A DNA stretch of 64,000 bases from Mycolicibacterium sediminis (GTDB lineage Bacteria > Actinomycetota > Actinomycetes > Mycobacteriales > Mycobacteriaceae). Shown piece after piece: positions 34,076 to 42,799 of the stretch; the stretch's first letter is position 1; each line of letters begins with the position of its first letter. The stretch covers positions 6,138,001-6,202,000 of the forward strand of contig NZ_AP022588.1 in the NCBI RefSeq assembly GCF_010731735.1, given 5' to 3'. Below the pieces are notes generated by a model. The model was not told the origin of the DNA, did not search any database, and saw only the letters and a list, made by a program, of their open reading frames with translations. The position numbers and the translations under genes were made by a program.

Positions 34076-35185
34076 TCAGGCGCGCCACCACGTGTCCAAT
34101 GGCGTGTCCGACACCTTCTCGACACGCTGGCCGGGGCGTGGGACCGCGATGGGCACGCCGTGGCCGCCCGCCGCGGTGATCAGCCGCTCGACCGGTTCGG
34201 ACCAGGGGTGCGGGGCCAGCCTGAACGTCGCCCAGTGGATCGGCACGAGGAGCCCGTCGTCGGTCACGTCGCGGTGCGCCCGCACGGCCTCCTCGGGGTT
34301 CATGTGGATGTCCGGCCACCCGGGGTGGTACGCGCCGATCGGCATCAGCGTCAGGTCGAACGGTCCGTGCCGGGAGCCGATGTCGGCGAAGATCGTGCCG
34401 TAGCCGGTGTCGCCACCGAAGAACGCCCGGTGCCGGGGACCGATCACCGCCCACGACGACCACAGCGTCACGTCGCGGTTGACGAAGCGTCCGGAGAAGT
34501 GCCGCGCCGGCGTGCACACCAGGGTCAGCTCGCCGAGCCGGGCGCTCTCGTTCCAGTCGAGTTCGACGATCCGGTCGTCGGGGATGCGCCACGTCCTCAG
34601 GTGCGCGCCGATGCCGAGCGGGACGAAGAACGTCGACCGCTGGGTGTTGGCCAGCGCCTTGATGGTGTCGACGTCGAGGTGGTCGTAGTGGTCGTGGCTG
34701 ATGATGACGGCGTCGATGGCGGGCAGCGCCTCCAGCGGCGCCGGGACGGGGTGCAGTCGATGCGGGCCGACCACCTGCGACGGTGAGCAGCGGTCACTCC
34801 ACACCGGATCGGCCAGGATGCGGTAGCCGTCGACCTCGATGACGGCCGACGAGTGCCCGAACCAAGTGACGGCGAGGTCGGCGGCCGGGACGTCCGCGGC
34901 CGGGGTGACCAGCGGCACCGGCGCGGGCGGACGCTGGACGGCGCCGTTGGCGACGACGTCCCGCACCAGCAGGAACTGCTGTTCCCTGGTGAGGCTGGTC
35001 TCCGACGCCGGTTCGAGGTTGACGAACACGCCGTCGTGATAGTTCGGGGAGCGCTTCGCGACCGCGCCGATCTCGACCGGCGAGGCACCCAGCGCCGACG
35101 GCGCGCCCTGCAGTGCGCGCAGGGCCCAGCCCCCTCCGACGATCGCGGCGGTCCCGCCGATCAGCCGCACCGCTTCGCGCATCAT
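34076..35185 (-). CDS. metallo-beta-lactamase-fold hydrolase (NAPE-PLD/UlaG-like)
   Basis: 369-residue zinc hydrolase with an N-terminal membrane anchor or signal (MMREAVRLIGGTAAIVGGGW). The metal motif is ISHDHYDHLD (H-x-H-x-D-H), with HFSGR and FFGGDTGYGT supplying other ligands and PIHWATF the last His. The ATG follows the echA6 stop by 2 bp. Similar proteins hydrolyse N-acyl phosphatidylethanolamine-like lipids; corresponds to Rv0906. Confidence 0.9.
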   Translation of the reverse strand: MMREAVRLIGGTAAIVGGGWALRALQGAPSALGASPVEIGAVAKRSPNYHDGVFVNLEPASETSLTREQQFLLVRDVVANGAVQRPPAPVPLVTPAADVPAADLAVTWFGHSSAVIEVDGYRILADPVWSDRCSPSQVVGPHRLHPVPAPLEALPAIDAVIISHDHYDHLDVDTIKALANTQRSTFFVPLGIGAHLRTWRIPDDRIVELDWNESARLGELTLVCTPARHFSGRFVNRDVTLWSSWAVIGPRHRAFFGGDTGYGTIFADIGSRHGPFDLTLMPIGAYHPGWPDIHMNPEEAVRAHRDVTDDGLLVPIHWATFRLAPHPWSEPVERLITAAGGHGVPIAVPRPGQRVEKVSDTPLDTWWRA

Positions 35186-35187
35186 GT

Positions 35188-35922
35188 CTAGGCGCCCGTG
35201 AAGTTCGGCGGCCGCTTCTCGATGCGGGCGACCTGCGCCTCGATGATGTCGCTGCTGGCCCACGCCCGGTCGAACAGTTCCTGGTGGGCAGGCCACGCGT
35301 CCTCGTAGGCGCCGTCGTCGTTGAGCACGCGCTTGGCGTGCTGCAGCGCCAGCGGCGCGAACCCGGCGATCTCCTGGGCCCACGCCTGCGCGTCGGCGAG
35401 GGTCCCGATGCGGTTGGCCATCCCGGTCGCGAGGGCGTCGTCGGCGGTGAGGCGCTCGGCGGCCATCAGCATGCCGCGGGCGCGGCCCGCGCCGACCAGC
35501 GACGCCAACCGGCGAATGCTCCAGTTGTCCAGCGCGATGCCGTATTTGGCGACGGGGAACTGGAAGTAGGCCTCCGGGGCGACGACGCGGAGGTCGCAGA
35601 TCATCGAGAGGATGACGCCGGCGCCGATGGCCGGGCCGTTGATCGCCCCGATGACGGGAACGGGGGCCTGGTCGATCGCGATGTTGAGGGCCTTCGCCTT
35701 CTCCGGGAGCTCGTCGGCGACGCCCTGCCCGCCGGAGAGATCGGCACCCGAACTGAACACGTGGCCGCCGCCGGTGAGGACGATCGCCCGTACGTCCTCG
35801 GTGGCCGCCTTCTCGATCGCATCTCGCAGTCCGTCGACCAGTTCGCTGTTGAGCGCGTTGCGTCGTTCGGGGCGCTGCATCTCCAGGGTCAACACGGCGC
35901 CGTCGCGGGTCACACCAATCAT
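35188..35922 (-). CDS. echA6: EchA6-type enoyl-CoA hydratase-like mycolate-precursor binding protein
   Basis: 244-residue crotonase-fold protein: MIGVTRDGAVLTLEMQRPER, oxyanion loop FSSGADLSGG, NGPAIGAGVILSM. EchA6 of mycobacteria binds acyl-CoA and shuttles it to fatty acid synthase II for mycolic acids, without hydratase activity because catalytic Glu residues are missing. Divergent from accD3 across 30 bp, the conserved arrangement. Operon: echA6, metallo-hydrolase, lipoprotein, ctpE. Confidence 0.93.
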   Translation of the reverse strand: MIGVTRDGAVLTLEMQRPERRNALNSELVDGLRDAIEKAATEDVRAIVLTGGGHVFSSGADLSGGQGVADELPEKAKALNIAIDQAPVPVIGAINGPAIGAGVILSMICDLRVVAPEAYFQFPVAKYGIALDNWSIRRLASLVGAGRARGMLMAAERLTADDALATGMANRIGTLADAQAWAQEIAGFAPLALQHAKRVLNDDGAYEDAWPAHQELFDRAWASSDIIEAQVARIEKRPPNFTGA

Positions 35923-35952
35923 GGCGACCAGACTATAGATAGCCTCGTCGAG

Positions 35953-37434
35953 GTGAGCCGCATAGCCGCCGAGGCGCTTCGCGATGCCGTGCTGGACGCC
36001 GGTTCGTTCCGCAGCTGGGACGCCACGCCGCTGACGGTTCCCACCAGCGACGCGTACCGGCGAGAGCGGGACGAGGCAGCGGCGGCGACCGGACTCGACG
36101 AGTCGGTCCTGACCGGCGAGGGCACCGTGCACGGCCGCCGCGTCGCCGTCGTCGCGTGCGAGTTCGACTTCCTGGCCGGGTCGATCGGCGTCGCGGCCGC
36201 CGAGCGCATCACCGCGGCGATCGAGCGTGCCACCGCCGAGGGGTTGCCGCTGGTGGCGTCCCCCTCGTCCGGCGGCACCCGCATGCAGGAGGGGACCGTC
36301 GCCTTCCTGCAGATGGTGAAGATCACCGCCGCCGTCGAGCTGCACAAGCAGGCGCACCTGCCCTACCTGGTCTATCTGCGGCACCCGACGACCGGCGGCG
36401 TCTTCGCGTCCTGGGGGTCGCTCGGGCACGTGACGGTCGCCGAGCCGGGCGCGTTGATCGGCTTCCTCGGACCCCGGGTGTACGAACACCTCTACGGCGA
36501 GCCCTTCCCGACCGGCGTGCAGACCGCGGAGAACCTGAACCGGCACGGCGTCATCGACGGCGTCGTCCCGCTCGAGCTGCTGCGCTCGACGCTGCACCGG
36601 GCCCTCGTCGTTCTCTCCGACGAGCCGGGCCCACTGCCGGAGGCACCCGCTCGCGAGACCGTGCCGGACGTCCCCGCGTGGGACTCCGTCGAGGCGTCGC
36701 GGCGGCCGGACCGACCGGGAGTGCGGTACCTGCTGGAGCACGGGACGACGGAGCGGGTGCTGCTCTCGGGTACCGGTGGTCAGGGCGAGGCGGCGACGAC
36801 ACTGCTGGCACTGGCGCGCTTCGGCGGTCAGCCGGCGGTCGTCGTCGGCCAGCAGCGTGGCCGGGGCGGCGGGCTGGTCGGCCCGCGCGCGCTGCGTGAG
36901 GCGCGCCGCGGGATGGGTCTGGCAGCGAGCCTGCGCCTACCGCTGGTCCTGGTGATCGACACCGTCGGGCCTGCGCTGTCGACCGAAGCCGAGGAGGGCG
37001 GCCTGGCCGGCGAGATCGCTTTGTGTCTGGCCGAATTGGTCACGCTCGACACGCCCACCGTGTCGGTGCTGCTGGGTCAGGGCAGCGGCGGTCCGGCGCT
37101 GGCCATGGTCCCCGCGGACAGGGTGCTCGCGGCGCTGCACGGGTGGCTCGCCCCGCTCCCGCCGGAGGGTGCGAGCGCCATCGTCTACCGCGACGTCGAT
37201 CACGCCCCGGAACTCGCCGAAGCACAGGGCATCCGGTCGGCCGATCTGCTGCGCAACGGGATCGTCGACGTGATCGTCGGCGAGCACGTCGACGCCGCCG
37301 ACACTCCCCTGGACTTCGTCGGCCGACTGTCGGCGACGGTGGCCCACGAGTTGAGCGCCCTGCGGTCCGTGCCGTCGGATCGGCGGTACACCGAAAGGCT
37401 CGCGCGATACCGGCGGATGGGTGTGCCCTCCTAG
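35953..37434 (+). CDS. accD3: AccD3 acyl-CoA carboxylase carboxyltransferase beta subunit
   Basis: 493-residue biotin-dependent carboxyltransferase of the crotonase superfamily: GTVHGRRVAVVACEFDFLAGSIGVAAAERI, SSGGTRMQEGTVAFLQM (acyl pocket), TTGGVFASWGSLG and LIGFLGPRVYE in the N half; EIALCLAELV and GQGSGGPALAM in the C half. Transfers carboxyl from biotin to acyl-CoA. GTG start; leader short. Its stop overlaps the convergent NrtR-like gene by 4 bp (CTAG). Confidence 0.93.
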   Translation: MSRIAAEALRDAVLDAGSFRSWDATPLTVPTSDAYRRERDEAAAATGLDESVLTGEGTVHGRRVAVVACEFDFLAGSIGVAAAERITAAIERATAEGLPLVASPSSGGTRMQEGTVAFLQMVKITAAVELHKQAHLPYLVYLRHPTTGGVFASWGSLGHVTVAEPGALIGFLGPRVYEHLYGEPFPTGVQTAENLNRHGVIDGVVPLELLRSTLHRALVVLSDEPGPLPEAPARETVPDVPAWDSVEASRRPDRPGVRYLLEHGTTERVLLSGTGGQGEAATTLLALARFGGQPAVVVGQQRGRGGGLVGPRALREARRGMGLAASLRLPLVLVIDTVGPALSTEAEEGGLAGEIALCLAELVTLDTPTVSVLLGQGSGGPALAMVPADRVLAALHGWLAPLPPEGASAIVYRDVDHAPELAEAQGIRSADLLRNGIVDVIVGEHVDAADTPLDFVGRLSATVAHELSALRSVPSDRRYTERLARYRRMGVPS

Positions 37435-38069
37435 GTCCGCCGGAACATCTCGGCCGGCCGACCGCGGCCGCCCTCGGCCGCCTCTCCGGTCGATTCGATC
37501 AGCTCCCGTCGCAGCATCCCGCGCGCGAAGGCGTCCCGGAGAATCCGCCGGCCCGACACCGCCTCGTGGGCGTGCCGAAGCTCGCTGAGGGTGAAGGTGT
37601 CACCGAGAAGCCCGTCGGGGTCCGCCTTCTCGCGGTAGCGCTCGCGGAGGTCGTCGACGGCGAGGCCGATGATGTCGGCGTGGTCCCACGGCAGCCGACC
37701 GGGTCGGTCGACCGGCGTCAGTCGCGTGCGGTCGCGGAACGCGCCCTCGAGGTGTTCCGGCCGCACGACCGCGACGTGCGCCACCGACAGCACCCATCCC
37801 CGGTCGTCGCGGCCCGGGGCGTCGAACACGTGTAACTGCCTGGGCGCCAACCCCTCGACGCCGGCCTTGTCCAGCAGCGCGCGACGCACTGCGTCGGCGA
37901 GCGTCTCCCCCTCGTGCAGAAAGGTCCCCGGTAGCGCCCACCCGGGAGACTCGGCGCGCCGCACCTCGAGCACCAGCAGCGACCGGCCCGACGCGTCCAG
38001 GGTGAGGACCGCGGCGTCGACGGCCACGCTGGGACGCGGGTACCGCTCGAGCGCCCTGCGTTCGGCCAT
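37431..38069 (-). CDS. nrtR: NrtR-like Nudix/winged-helix regulator
   Basis: 212-residue protein. The N-terminal half is a Nudix domain, but the Nudix box is degenerate (GTFLHEGETLADAVRRALLDKAGV has RALLDK in place of REUxEE), as expected for a sensor that no longer hydrolyses. The C-terminal half (~145-205) is a winged helix with FTLSELRHAHEAVSGRRILRDAFARGML and RGRPAEMFRR. NrtR proteins repress NAD genes and release DNA on ADP-ribose. Divergent from the ADP-ribosylglycohydrolase fusion, so it probably regulates it. Confidence 0.85.
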   Translation of the reverse strand: MAERRALERYPRPSVAVDAAVLTLDASGRSLLVLEVRRAESPGWALPGTFLHEGETLADAVRRALLDKAGVEGLAPRQLHVFDAPGRDDRGWVLSVAHVAVVRPEHLEGAFRDRTRLTPVDRPGRLPWDHADIIGLAVDDLRERYREKADPDGLLGDTFTLSELRHAHEAVSGRRILRDAFARGMLRRELIESTGEAAEGGRGRPAEMFRRT

Positions 38070-38096
38070 GCCGTCGTCCCCCTGGTGTAGGTTACC

Positions 38097-38118
38097 TTTA
38101 TCGCACTTTAGCGCAAAA
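38097..38118. promoter_or_regulatory. candidate NrtR-type operator
   Basis: Imperfect 22-bp palindrome of the form TTT-N2-CGC-N6-GCG-N2-AAA in the 71-bp divergent gap, 23 bp before the glycohydrolase ATG. The AT-rich ends and the symmetry suit a dimeric winged-helix regulator. Confidence 0.5.
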
Positions 38119-38140
38119 TTGTCCTGGGGAGGAGCCGGCC

Positions 38141-39571
38141 ATGAAACCGACTACTGCACAACTTGATCGGGCGGTCGGCGTCCTGCTCGCGACCGCGACT
38201 GGGGACGCGCTCGGGGCGCCGTACGAGTTCCAGCCGCCTCGCGGCCCCGAACTCGACGTCGCGATGGTGGGCGGCGGGGCCTTCGGCTGGAAGCCCGGCG
38301 AGTGGACCGACGACACCTCGATGGCCATCGCCATCGCCGAGGTCGCCGCGACGGAAGCGGACCTGCGTGACGAGTCGGCCCAGACCGCCATCGTCGCGCG
38401 CTGGTACGACTGGTCGCGTACGGCGACCGACGTCGGCAACCAGACGCGCAGCGTCCTCGACGAGACGGGCCGGCGCGGCGTCACGGCGGCCAACGCGCTC
38501 GCGGTCTCGCGGGAACTGCACGACCGGACCGGCCACACCGCGGGCAACGGGTCGCTGATGCGGACCGCACCCGTCGCCCTCGCGTACCTCGACGACGAGG
38601 AGGGGTTGGCGCACGCCGCCCGCGCGATCAGCGAGCTGACGCACGCCGATCCCGACGCCCTCGATGCCTGCGTGCTGTGGTGCCTGGCCATCCGGCATGC
38701 GGTGCTCACCGGAGAACTCGACGTCCGCATCGGCATGGATCGCCTGCCGGCCGATCGTCGCGCGCTGTGGACGTCGCGCCTGGACGTCGCGGAGAGTTCG
38801 GCGCCGTCGTCGTTCCGGAACAACGGCTGGGTCGTCGAGGCGTTGCAGGCAGCCTGGTCGGCGATCGTGAATACTGCGGTGCCGGTGAATGATCCGGAGT
38901 CCGGGACGTTCGCCGCCGACCATCTCCGCCTGGCGCTGGACGCTGCCGTGCGGTCGGGCAACGACACCGACACCGTCGCAGCCATCGCCGGTGGCCTGCT
39001 GGGGGCGCGGTGGGGCGCCTCCGCAGTGCCCGGGACGTGGCGCAGGATGCTGAGGGGGTGGCCCGGGCTGCGCGCCCGGGACCTGGTGCGGCTGGCGACG
39101 CGGACCGTGGGTGCGGAACGCGACTTTCCCGGTCCGACGGCCGACGTCGTCGTCGTGCGTCACCCGTACGACGACGGCGTGTGGTTGGGCAACGCCGCCG
39201 CCCTGCTTCGGCCGCCGCCCGGGGTCGACGCGATCGTCTCGCTGTGCCGGGTGCACGACGACGACCTGCCCGCGGGCGTCGAGCAGGTCGACGTCCGTCT
39301 GATCGACCAGCCCGACCGGGAGGCCAACCCGCACCTCGACTTCGTGCTGCTCGACGCCGTGCGGCTGGTCGAGGAACTGCGGGCTCAGGGCCGGACTGTC
39401 CTGGTGCACTGCTACGAGGCGTACAGCCGCACCCCGACCGTCGGCGCGCTCTACGGCAGCCGACACCGCGCGGTCAGCGGCGGTGCGGCGCTGGCCGACG
39501 TCCTCGCCACGCTGCCCCACGCCGATCCCAACGTCGCGTTCCGAGCGGCGATCGACCGGCTGAAGCCGTGA
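38141..39571 (+). CDS. ADP-ribosylglycohydrolase fused to a dual-specificity phosphatase-like domain
   Basis: 476-residue two-domain protein. Residues 1-~315 are a complete ADP-ribosylglycohydrolase: GDALGAPYEF, EWTDDTSMAIAIAE metal site, AGNGSLMRTAPVAL and GNDTDTVAAIAGGLLGARWG. Residues ~325-476 resemble a Cys-phosphatase: DAIVSLC, the general-acid region around VRLIDQPD, and HCYEAYSRTP, which fits C-x5-R. The protein would remove ADP-ribose from targets and possibly a phosphate as well. GGGAGGAG precedes the ATG. Faces the NrtR-like regulator, which senses ADP-ribose in its family. Confidence 0.88.
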   Translation: MKPTTAQLDRAVGVLLATATGDALGAPYEFQPPRGPELDVAMVGGGAFGWKPGEWTDDTSMAIAIAEVAATEADLRDESAQTAIVARWYDWSRTATDVGNQTRSVLDETGRRGVTAANALAVSRELHDRTGHTAGNGSLMRTAPVALAYLDDEEGLAHAARAISELTHADPDALDACVLWCLAIRHAVLTGELDVRIGMDRLPADRRALWTSRLDVAESSAPSSFRNNGWVVEALQAAWSAIVNTAVPVNDPESGTFAADHLRLALDAAVRSGNDTDTVAAIAGGLLGARWGASAVPGTWRRMLRGWPGLRARDLVRLATRTVGAERDFPGPTADVVVVRHPYDDGVWLGNAAALLRPPPGVDAIVSLCRVHDDDLPAGVEQVDVRLIDQPDREANPHLDFVLLDAVRLVEELRAQGRTVLVHCYEAYSRTPTVGALYGSRHRAVSGGAALADVLATLPHADPNVAFRAAIDRLKP

Positions 39572-39608
39572 CTCCCGGGCCCTTCGGACGGGTGGCATCC
39601 TGGGAGCG

Positions 39609-40301
39609 GTGGATGCCCTGCTGAACTTCGCCGGCAACTTCTGGTGGCTGATCTTCCCGCTCGGTGGCGTGATCGGCGGCGGCGTTCGGGCCGTCAGCGC
39701 AGCCAACGAGCGCCGCGCGGAACGACGGCTCGAGCGCTACCGGATAAAGCAGGAGACGAAGGTCGCGGTCGCCGAGGCGTCGGGACGCGGACGGGTCGAC
39801 GCCGCCGCCGCGCGACGGGAGGTCACGCGACTGGTGGCGAAGCACGCGGAGACCGATCAGCGGTGGCTCGACTACGAGGTGGACGTCGCCAAGCTGCTCG
39901 ACTTCCCGCTGATGACCGACATGCGGGACCCGCTGACGGCCGCGTTCCACAGGGCGCGAAGTCGAGCCGATCTGCTGCGGCCCGAGAACGTCGACGACGT
40001 CGTCGGGGACCGGGACGCCCAACTCGAGTACCGCGACGCCGTGCACGACTATGCGACGGCGTTCGACGTCGCCGAGACCGAGGCGGTGCGGCGTCGCCGC
40101 AGCGACTTCTCGAGCGACGACAGGGAGCGACTCGATCGCGCGCAGGCGCTGCTGCGGGTGGCGTCGGATACCGCAGCGACGTCGCAGGAGCGACGAAACG
40201 CCTACGGACGCGCGCAACGAGAACTCGACGGGCTCATCGTGTTACCCGCCGTCACGCGGCTCGCGTTGGAGCGGAAGGTTGCCGGGGAGTTGGAGGCTTA
40301 G
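39609..40301 (+). CDS. membrane-anchored coiled protein, unknown
   Basis: 230 residues: one N-terminal membrane helix (LLNFAGNFWWLIFPLGGVIGGGV), then a long charged helical region rich in Arg/Glu. FDVAETEAVRRRRSDFSSDDRERLDRAQALL suggests a coiled coil. It looks like an actinobacterial membrane-bound stalk protein; no family recognised. GTG start. Overlaps the convergent SRPBCC gene by 4 bp at the 3' end. Confidence 0.72.
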   Translation: MDALLNFAGNFWWLIFPLGGVIGGGVRAVSAANERRAERRLERYRIKQETKVAVAEASGRGRVDAAAARREVTRLVAKHAETDQRWLDYEVDVAKLLDFPLMTDMRDPLTAAFHRARSRADLLRPENVDDVVGDRDAQLEYRDAVHDYATAFDVAETEAVRRRRSDFSSDDRERLDRAQALLRVASDTAATSQERRNAYGRAQRELDGLIVLPAVTRLALERKVAGELEA

Positions 40302-40741
40302 CGTCGGGTCAGCGCGCGCTCGGCGGTCGCGGTCACGTTCACCATGCCGATCCGCACGAGGGGGAGGAAGAGTCGAGTGAGGACGTCCGCCAGCACCGGA
40401 ACCTTCAGGGTGAGAGTCGTCGTCCAGCAGACCTCGGTTCCGCCGGGGATCGCGCGGAAGGTAATCGATCCCCCGTCGTGCCGGATCGGGGGGATGCTGG
40501 ACAACGCCCGATACCCGATGCAGTGCGGCCGCTCGAATCGCGTCACCACCTCGGTGACCTTCGACCCGAAACTGGCGAAGTCCCGAAGCGAGCCGACACC
40601 GTAGGGCTCGGGGCCGTCGGCCGGGTGGACGCGGGAGTAGAACATCCCTCGCACCGTGGCCCAGTTGCTTCCGTCCGCCATCCAGTCGAAGACGTCGTCG
40701 ATGGGCGCCGCAACGGACCGACGCATGCTCGTCGTGTGCAT
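40298..40741 (-). CDS. SRPBCC-family polyketide-cyclase-like protein
   Basis: 147-residue START/SRPBCC protein: SMRRSVAAPIDDVFDWMADGSNWA, FGSKVTEVVTRFERPHCIGYRA, TEVCWTTTLTL. Such proteins bind small hydrophobic ligands. The ATG at 40741 is favoured because AAGGGG is 8 nt upstream; a GTG at 40750 is in frame. Function unknown. Confidence 0.78.
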   Translation of the reverse strand: MHTTSMRRSVAAPIDDVFDWMADGSNWATVRGMFYSRVHPADGPEPYGVGSLRDFASFGSKVTEVVTRFERPHCIGYRALSSIPPIRHDGGSITFRAIPGGTEVCWTTTLTLKVPVLADVLTRLFLPLVRIGMVNVTATAERALTRR

Positions 40742-41065
40742 AGTCCTCACCCCTTCTCTCCAAGGGTTCTACGAGCATCTCTCGTGCGAGGCGCTTCGCG
40801 CTTCTGACTTCGTCGATGGGGTGGCGTTTTGGGTGGAGGTGGCTTCCCTTTGCCCGCGCCCTTTTCTGCCCATCGCCGTCGCCCGTGCCGCGTTTCACCG
40901 GCCGCCCCTTCAACGCCCTCTCCTGCCCGCCACCGTCGCCCGGCCCTACCACCTGGGTCCGACAAACACGTTGCCCCGCAACGCACTTATGCCCAGATGC
41001 CGATCCATCCACAGGAGCCGAATCCATCCATCCACACCCGCGCCGCGGCACCTAAAATCGAAAGC
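40742..41065. other. 323-bp non-coding leader of the HNH gene
   Basis: Pyrimidine-rich on the + strand, with two similar blocks, CTGCCCATCGCCGTCGCCC at 40867 and CTGCCCGCCACCGTCGCCC at 40923, forming a direct repeat. No convincing ORF is seen. A TAAAAT hexamer at its right end is the promoter of the HNH gene. Confidence 0.5.
41053..41058 (+). promoter_or_regulatory. -10 TAAAAT of the 13E12-type HNH gene
   Basis: TAAAAT ends 7 nt before the ATG at 41066, so transcription should begin at or beside the start codon, making a leaderless message. Confidence 0.6.
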
Positions 41066-42793
41066 ATGTTCGACTCACTCGTCGCCGACACCACCCACCA
41101 CCGCACCCCCGGTGGCGGAGCGGTCGCCGCCTGGGCGCGCGTCGAATCAGCCGCCAGCGCGCGCCGGCTCGCCGCGATGGCCGACCTCTTGGAAGCCCGC
41201 CGCGCCGGCGCGGACTCCGACAACCGCGAACAGTGGTACCTCGACAACTGGGCCGCCGTCGCCGCCGAAATCGGCGCCGCCCAGAACACCACCCCCGACG
41301 CCGCCGGCGCCCAACTACTGATCGCCCACGCGTTACGCACCCGCCTACCCCGCGTAGGCGAGGTGTTCGCCCAAGGTCTGCTCACCTACGCCACGGTGTC
41401 GACCATCGCCTACCGCACCTTCGCCATCACCGACCCCGCCGCACTCGCCGCGGTGGACGCCGAGATCGCCGCCGCCCTACGCCTGTGGCCACCGATGTCC
41501 AAACGGAAGTTGACGGTCGCGATCGACGCCATCGTCGAAACCCACGACCCCTACGCCGTACGCCGCTCCCAGGTCACCGCCCGGTCGCGCTACCTCGACG
41601 TCGACGCCGACGGCAACGGCTGCGCCACCCTGCTCGGGGTGCTGCTGGCCACCGACGCCGCCGCCCTCGACACCCGCCTCAACGCCTTGGCCGATACGAC
41701 CTGTCCCGCCGACCCGCGCACCAAGGATCAACGCCGCGCCGACGCCGTCGGCGCGCTGCTCGCCGGCACCGACCACCTCCCCTGCCTCTGCGGTGGCGAG
41801 GACTGCACCGCCACCCCACCAGTTCCGACGCCGTCGACGGTGGTCTACGTCGTCGTCAACGACGACACCCTCGACGACACCACACCCGCCGCGGCCGCTC
41901 AGGACGCCGCACTCGACGGACAAACTCCCGACACCAGCATCGACCTCATCGCCCTACGCCGAGACCGCGACGCCCACCACGCCGCGCAGAAGAAGACGGA
42001 GCAGCGTGAGACCGCCCAACAGCAGACGGAGGCGCCCGCCACGACAACGGCCACCGGCGAGACGCCCGCACCCGCCACGGGCGCTCCGAACACCGAGCCA
42101 CCCGCCGAGAAGCATCCCTGGGAGCGGTCCCTGCAGGACATGCTCACCAACGACGACCCCGGCCAGCCCGCGGCCACCCGGCCCGGCCAGATCATCGGCG
42201 GGCCCTACCTGCCCGGTGCCATCACCCGCCGCGTCGCGCTCACCGCCACCATCCGCCGCATCGTCCACCCCCGCGACGCGCCGCCCGAACCGCGCTACAC
42301 CCCCTCGGCCAAGCTCGCGGCGTTCGTGCGGTGCCGCGACCTCACCTGCCGCTTCCCCGGCTGCGACGTCCCCGCCACCAGCTGCGACCTCGACCACACC
42401 ATCGCCCACCCCACCGGGCCCACCCAGGCGTCCAACCTCAAGGCACTATGCCGCCGACACCACCTCCTCAAGACCTTCTGGGGCGGGGCCGGCGGCTGGC
42501 GAGACCGACAACTCCCCAACGGGACAGTCGTCTGGACCGGCCCCGACCAGAGCACCTACACCACCACCCCCGGCAGCCGACTGCTCTTCCCCGCCCTCTG
42601 CACGCCCACCGCACCCCTCGACCCCGCCCTGATCAGGGCAGCCGAGGACACCCCGCCGACGTCCACCCTCCCCATGCCCAAACGCCAACACACCCGCACC
42701 CACGACCGCACCCAACGCATCCACCACGAACGCACCCTCAACGCCCCACACGTCGAACGCTGGCAACGCAAAGCCACCCTCAGGGTCCGATGA
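41066..42793 (+). CDS. 13E12-repeat family DUF222/HNH endonuclease
   Basis: 575-residue protein: DUF222 domain in residues ~20-330 and a C-terminal HNH nuclease at ~410-490, with CRDLTCRFPGCDVPATSCDLDH and KALCRRHHLLKTF supplying the His and Cys zinc residues. 13E12-type proteins occur in many copies in mycobacteria and behave like selfish DNA. The coding strand is strongly cytosine-rich compared with neighbours, with CAC/ACC/CCC codons, and there are long Ala/Pro/Thr stretches in the linker (~285-370). The TAAAAT promoter is immediately upstream. Confidence 0.93.
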   Translation: MFDSLVADTTHHRTPGGGAVAAWARVESAASARRLAAMADLLEARRAGADSDNREQWYLDNWAAVAAEIGAAQNTTPDAAGAQLLIAHALRTRLPRVGEVFAQGLLTYATVSTIAYRTFAITDPAALAAVDAEIAAALRLWPPMSKRKLTVAIDAIVETHDPYAVRRSQVTARSRYLDVDADGNGCATLLGVLLATDAAALDTRLNALADTTCPADPRTKDQRRADAVGALLAGTDHLPCLCGGEDCTATPPVPTPSTVVYVVVNDDTLDDTTPAAAAQDAALDGQTPDTSIDLIALRRDRDAHHAAQKKTEQRETAQQQTEAPATTTATGETPAPATGAPNTEPPAEKHPWERSLQDMLTNDDPGQPAATRPGQIIGGPYLPGAITRRVALTATIRRIVHPRDAPPEPRYTPSAKLAAFVRCRDLTCRFPGCDVPATSCDLDHTIAHPTGPTQASNLKALCRRHHLLKTFWGGAGGWRDRQLPNGTVVWTGPDQSTYTTTPGSRLLFPALCTPTAPLDPALIRAAEDTPPTSTLPMPKRQHTRTHDRTQRIHHERTLNAPHVERWQRKATLRVR

Positions 42794-42799
42794 CGACCG

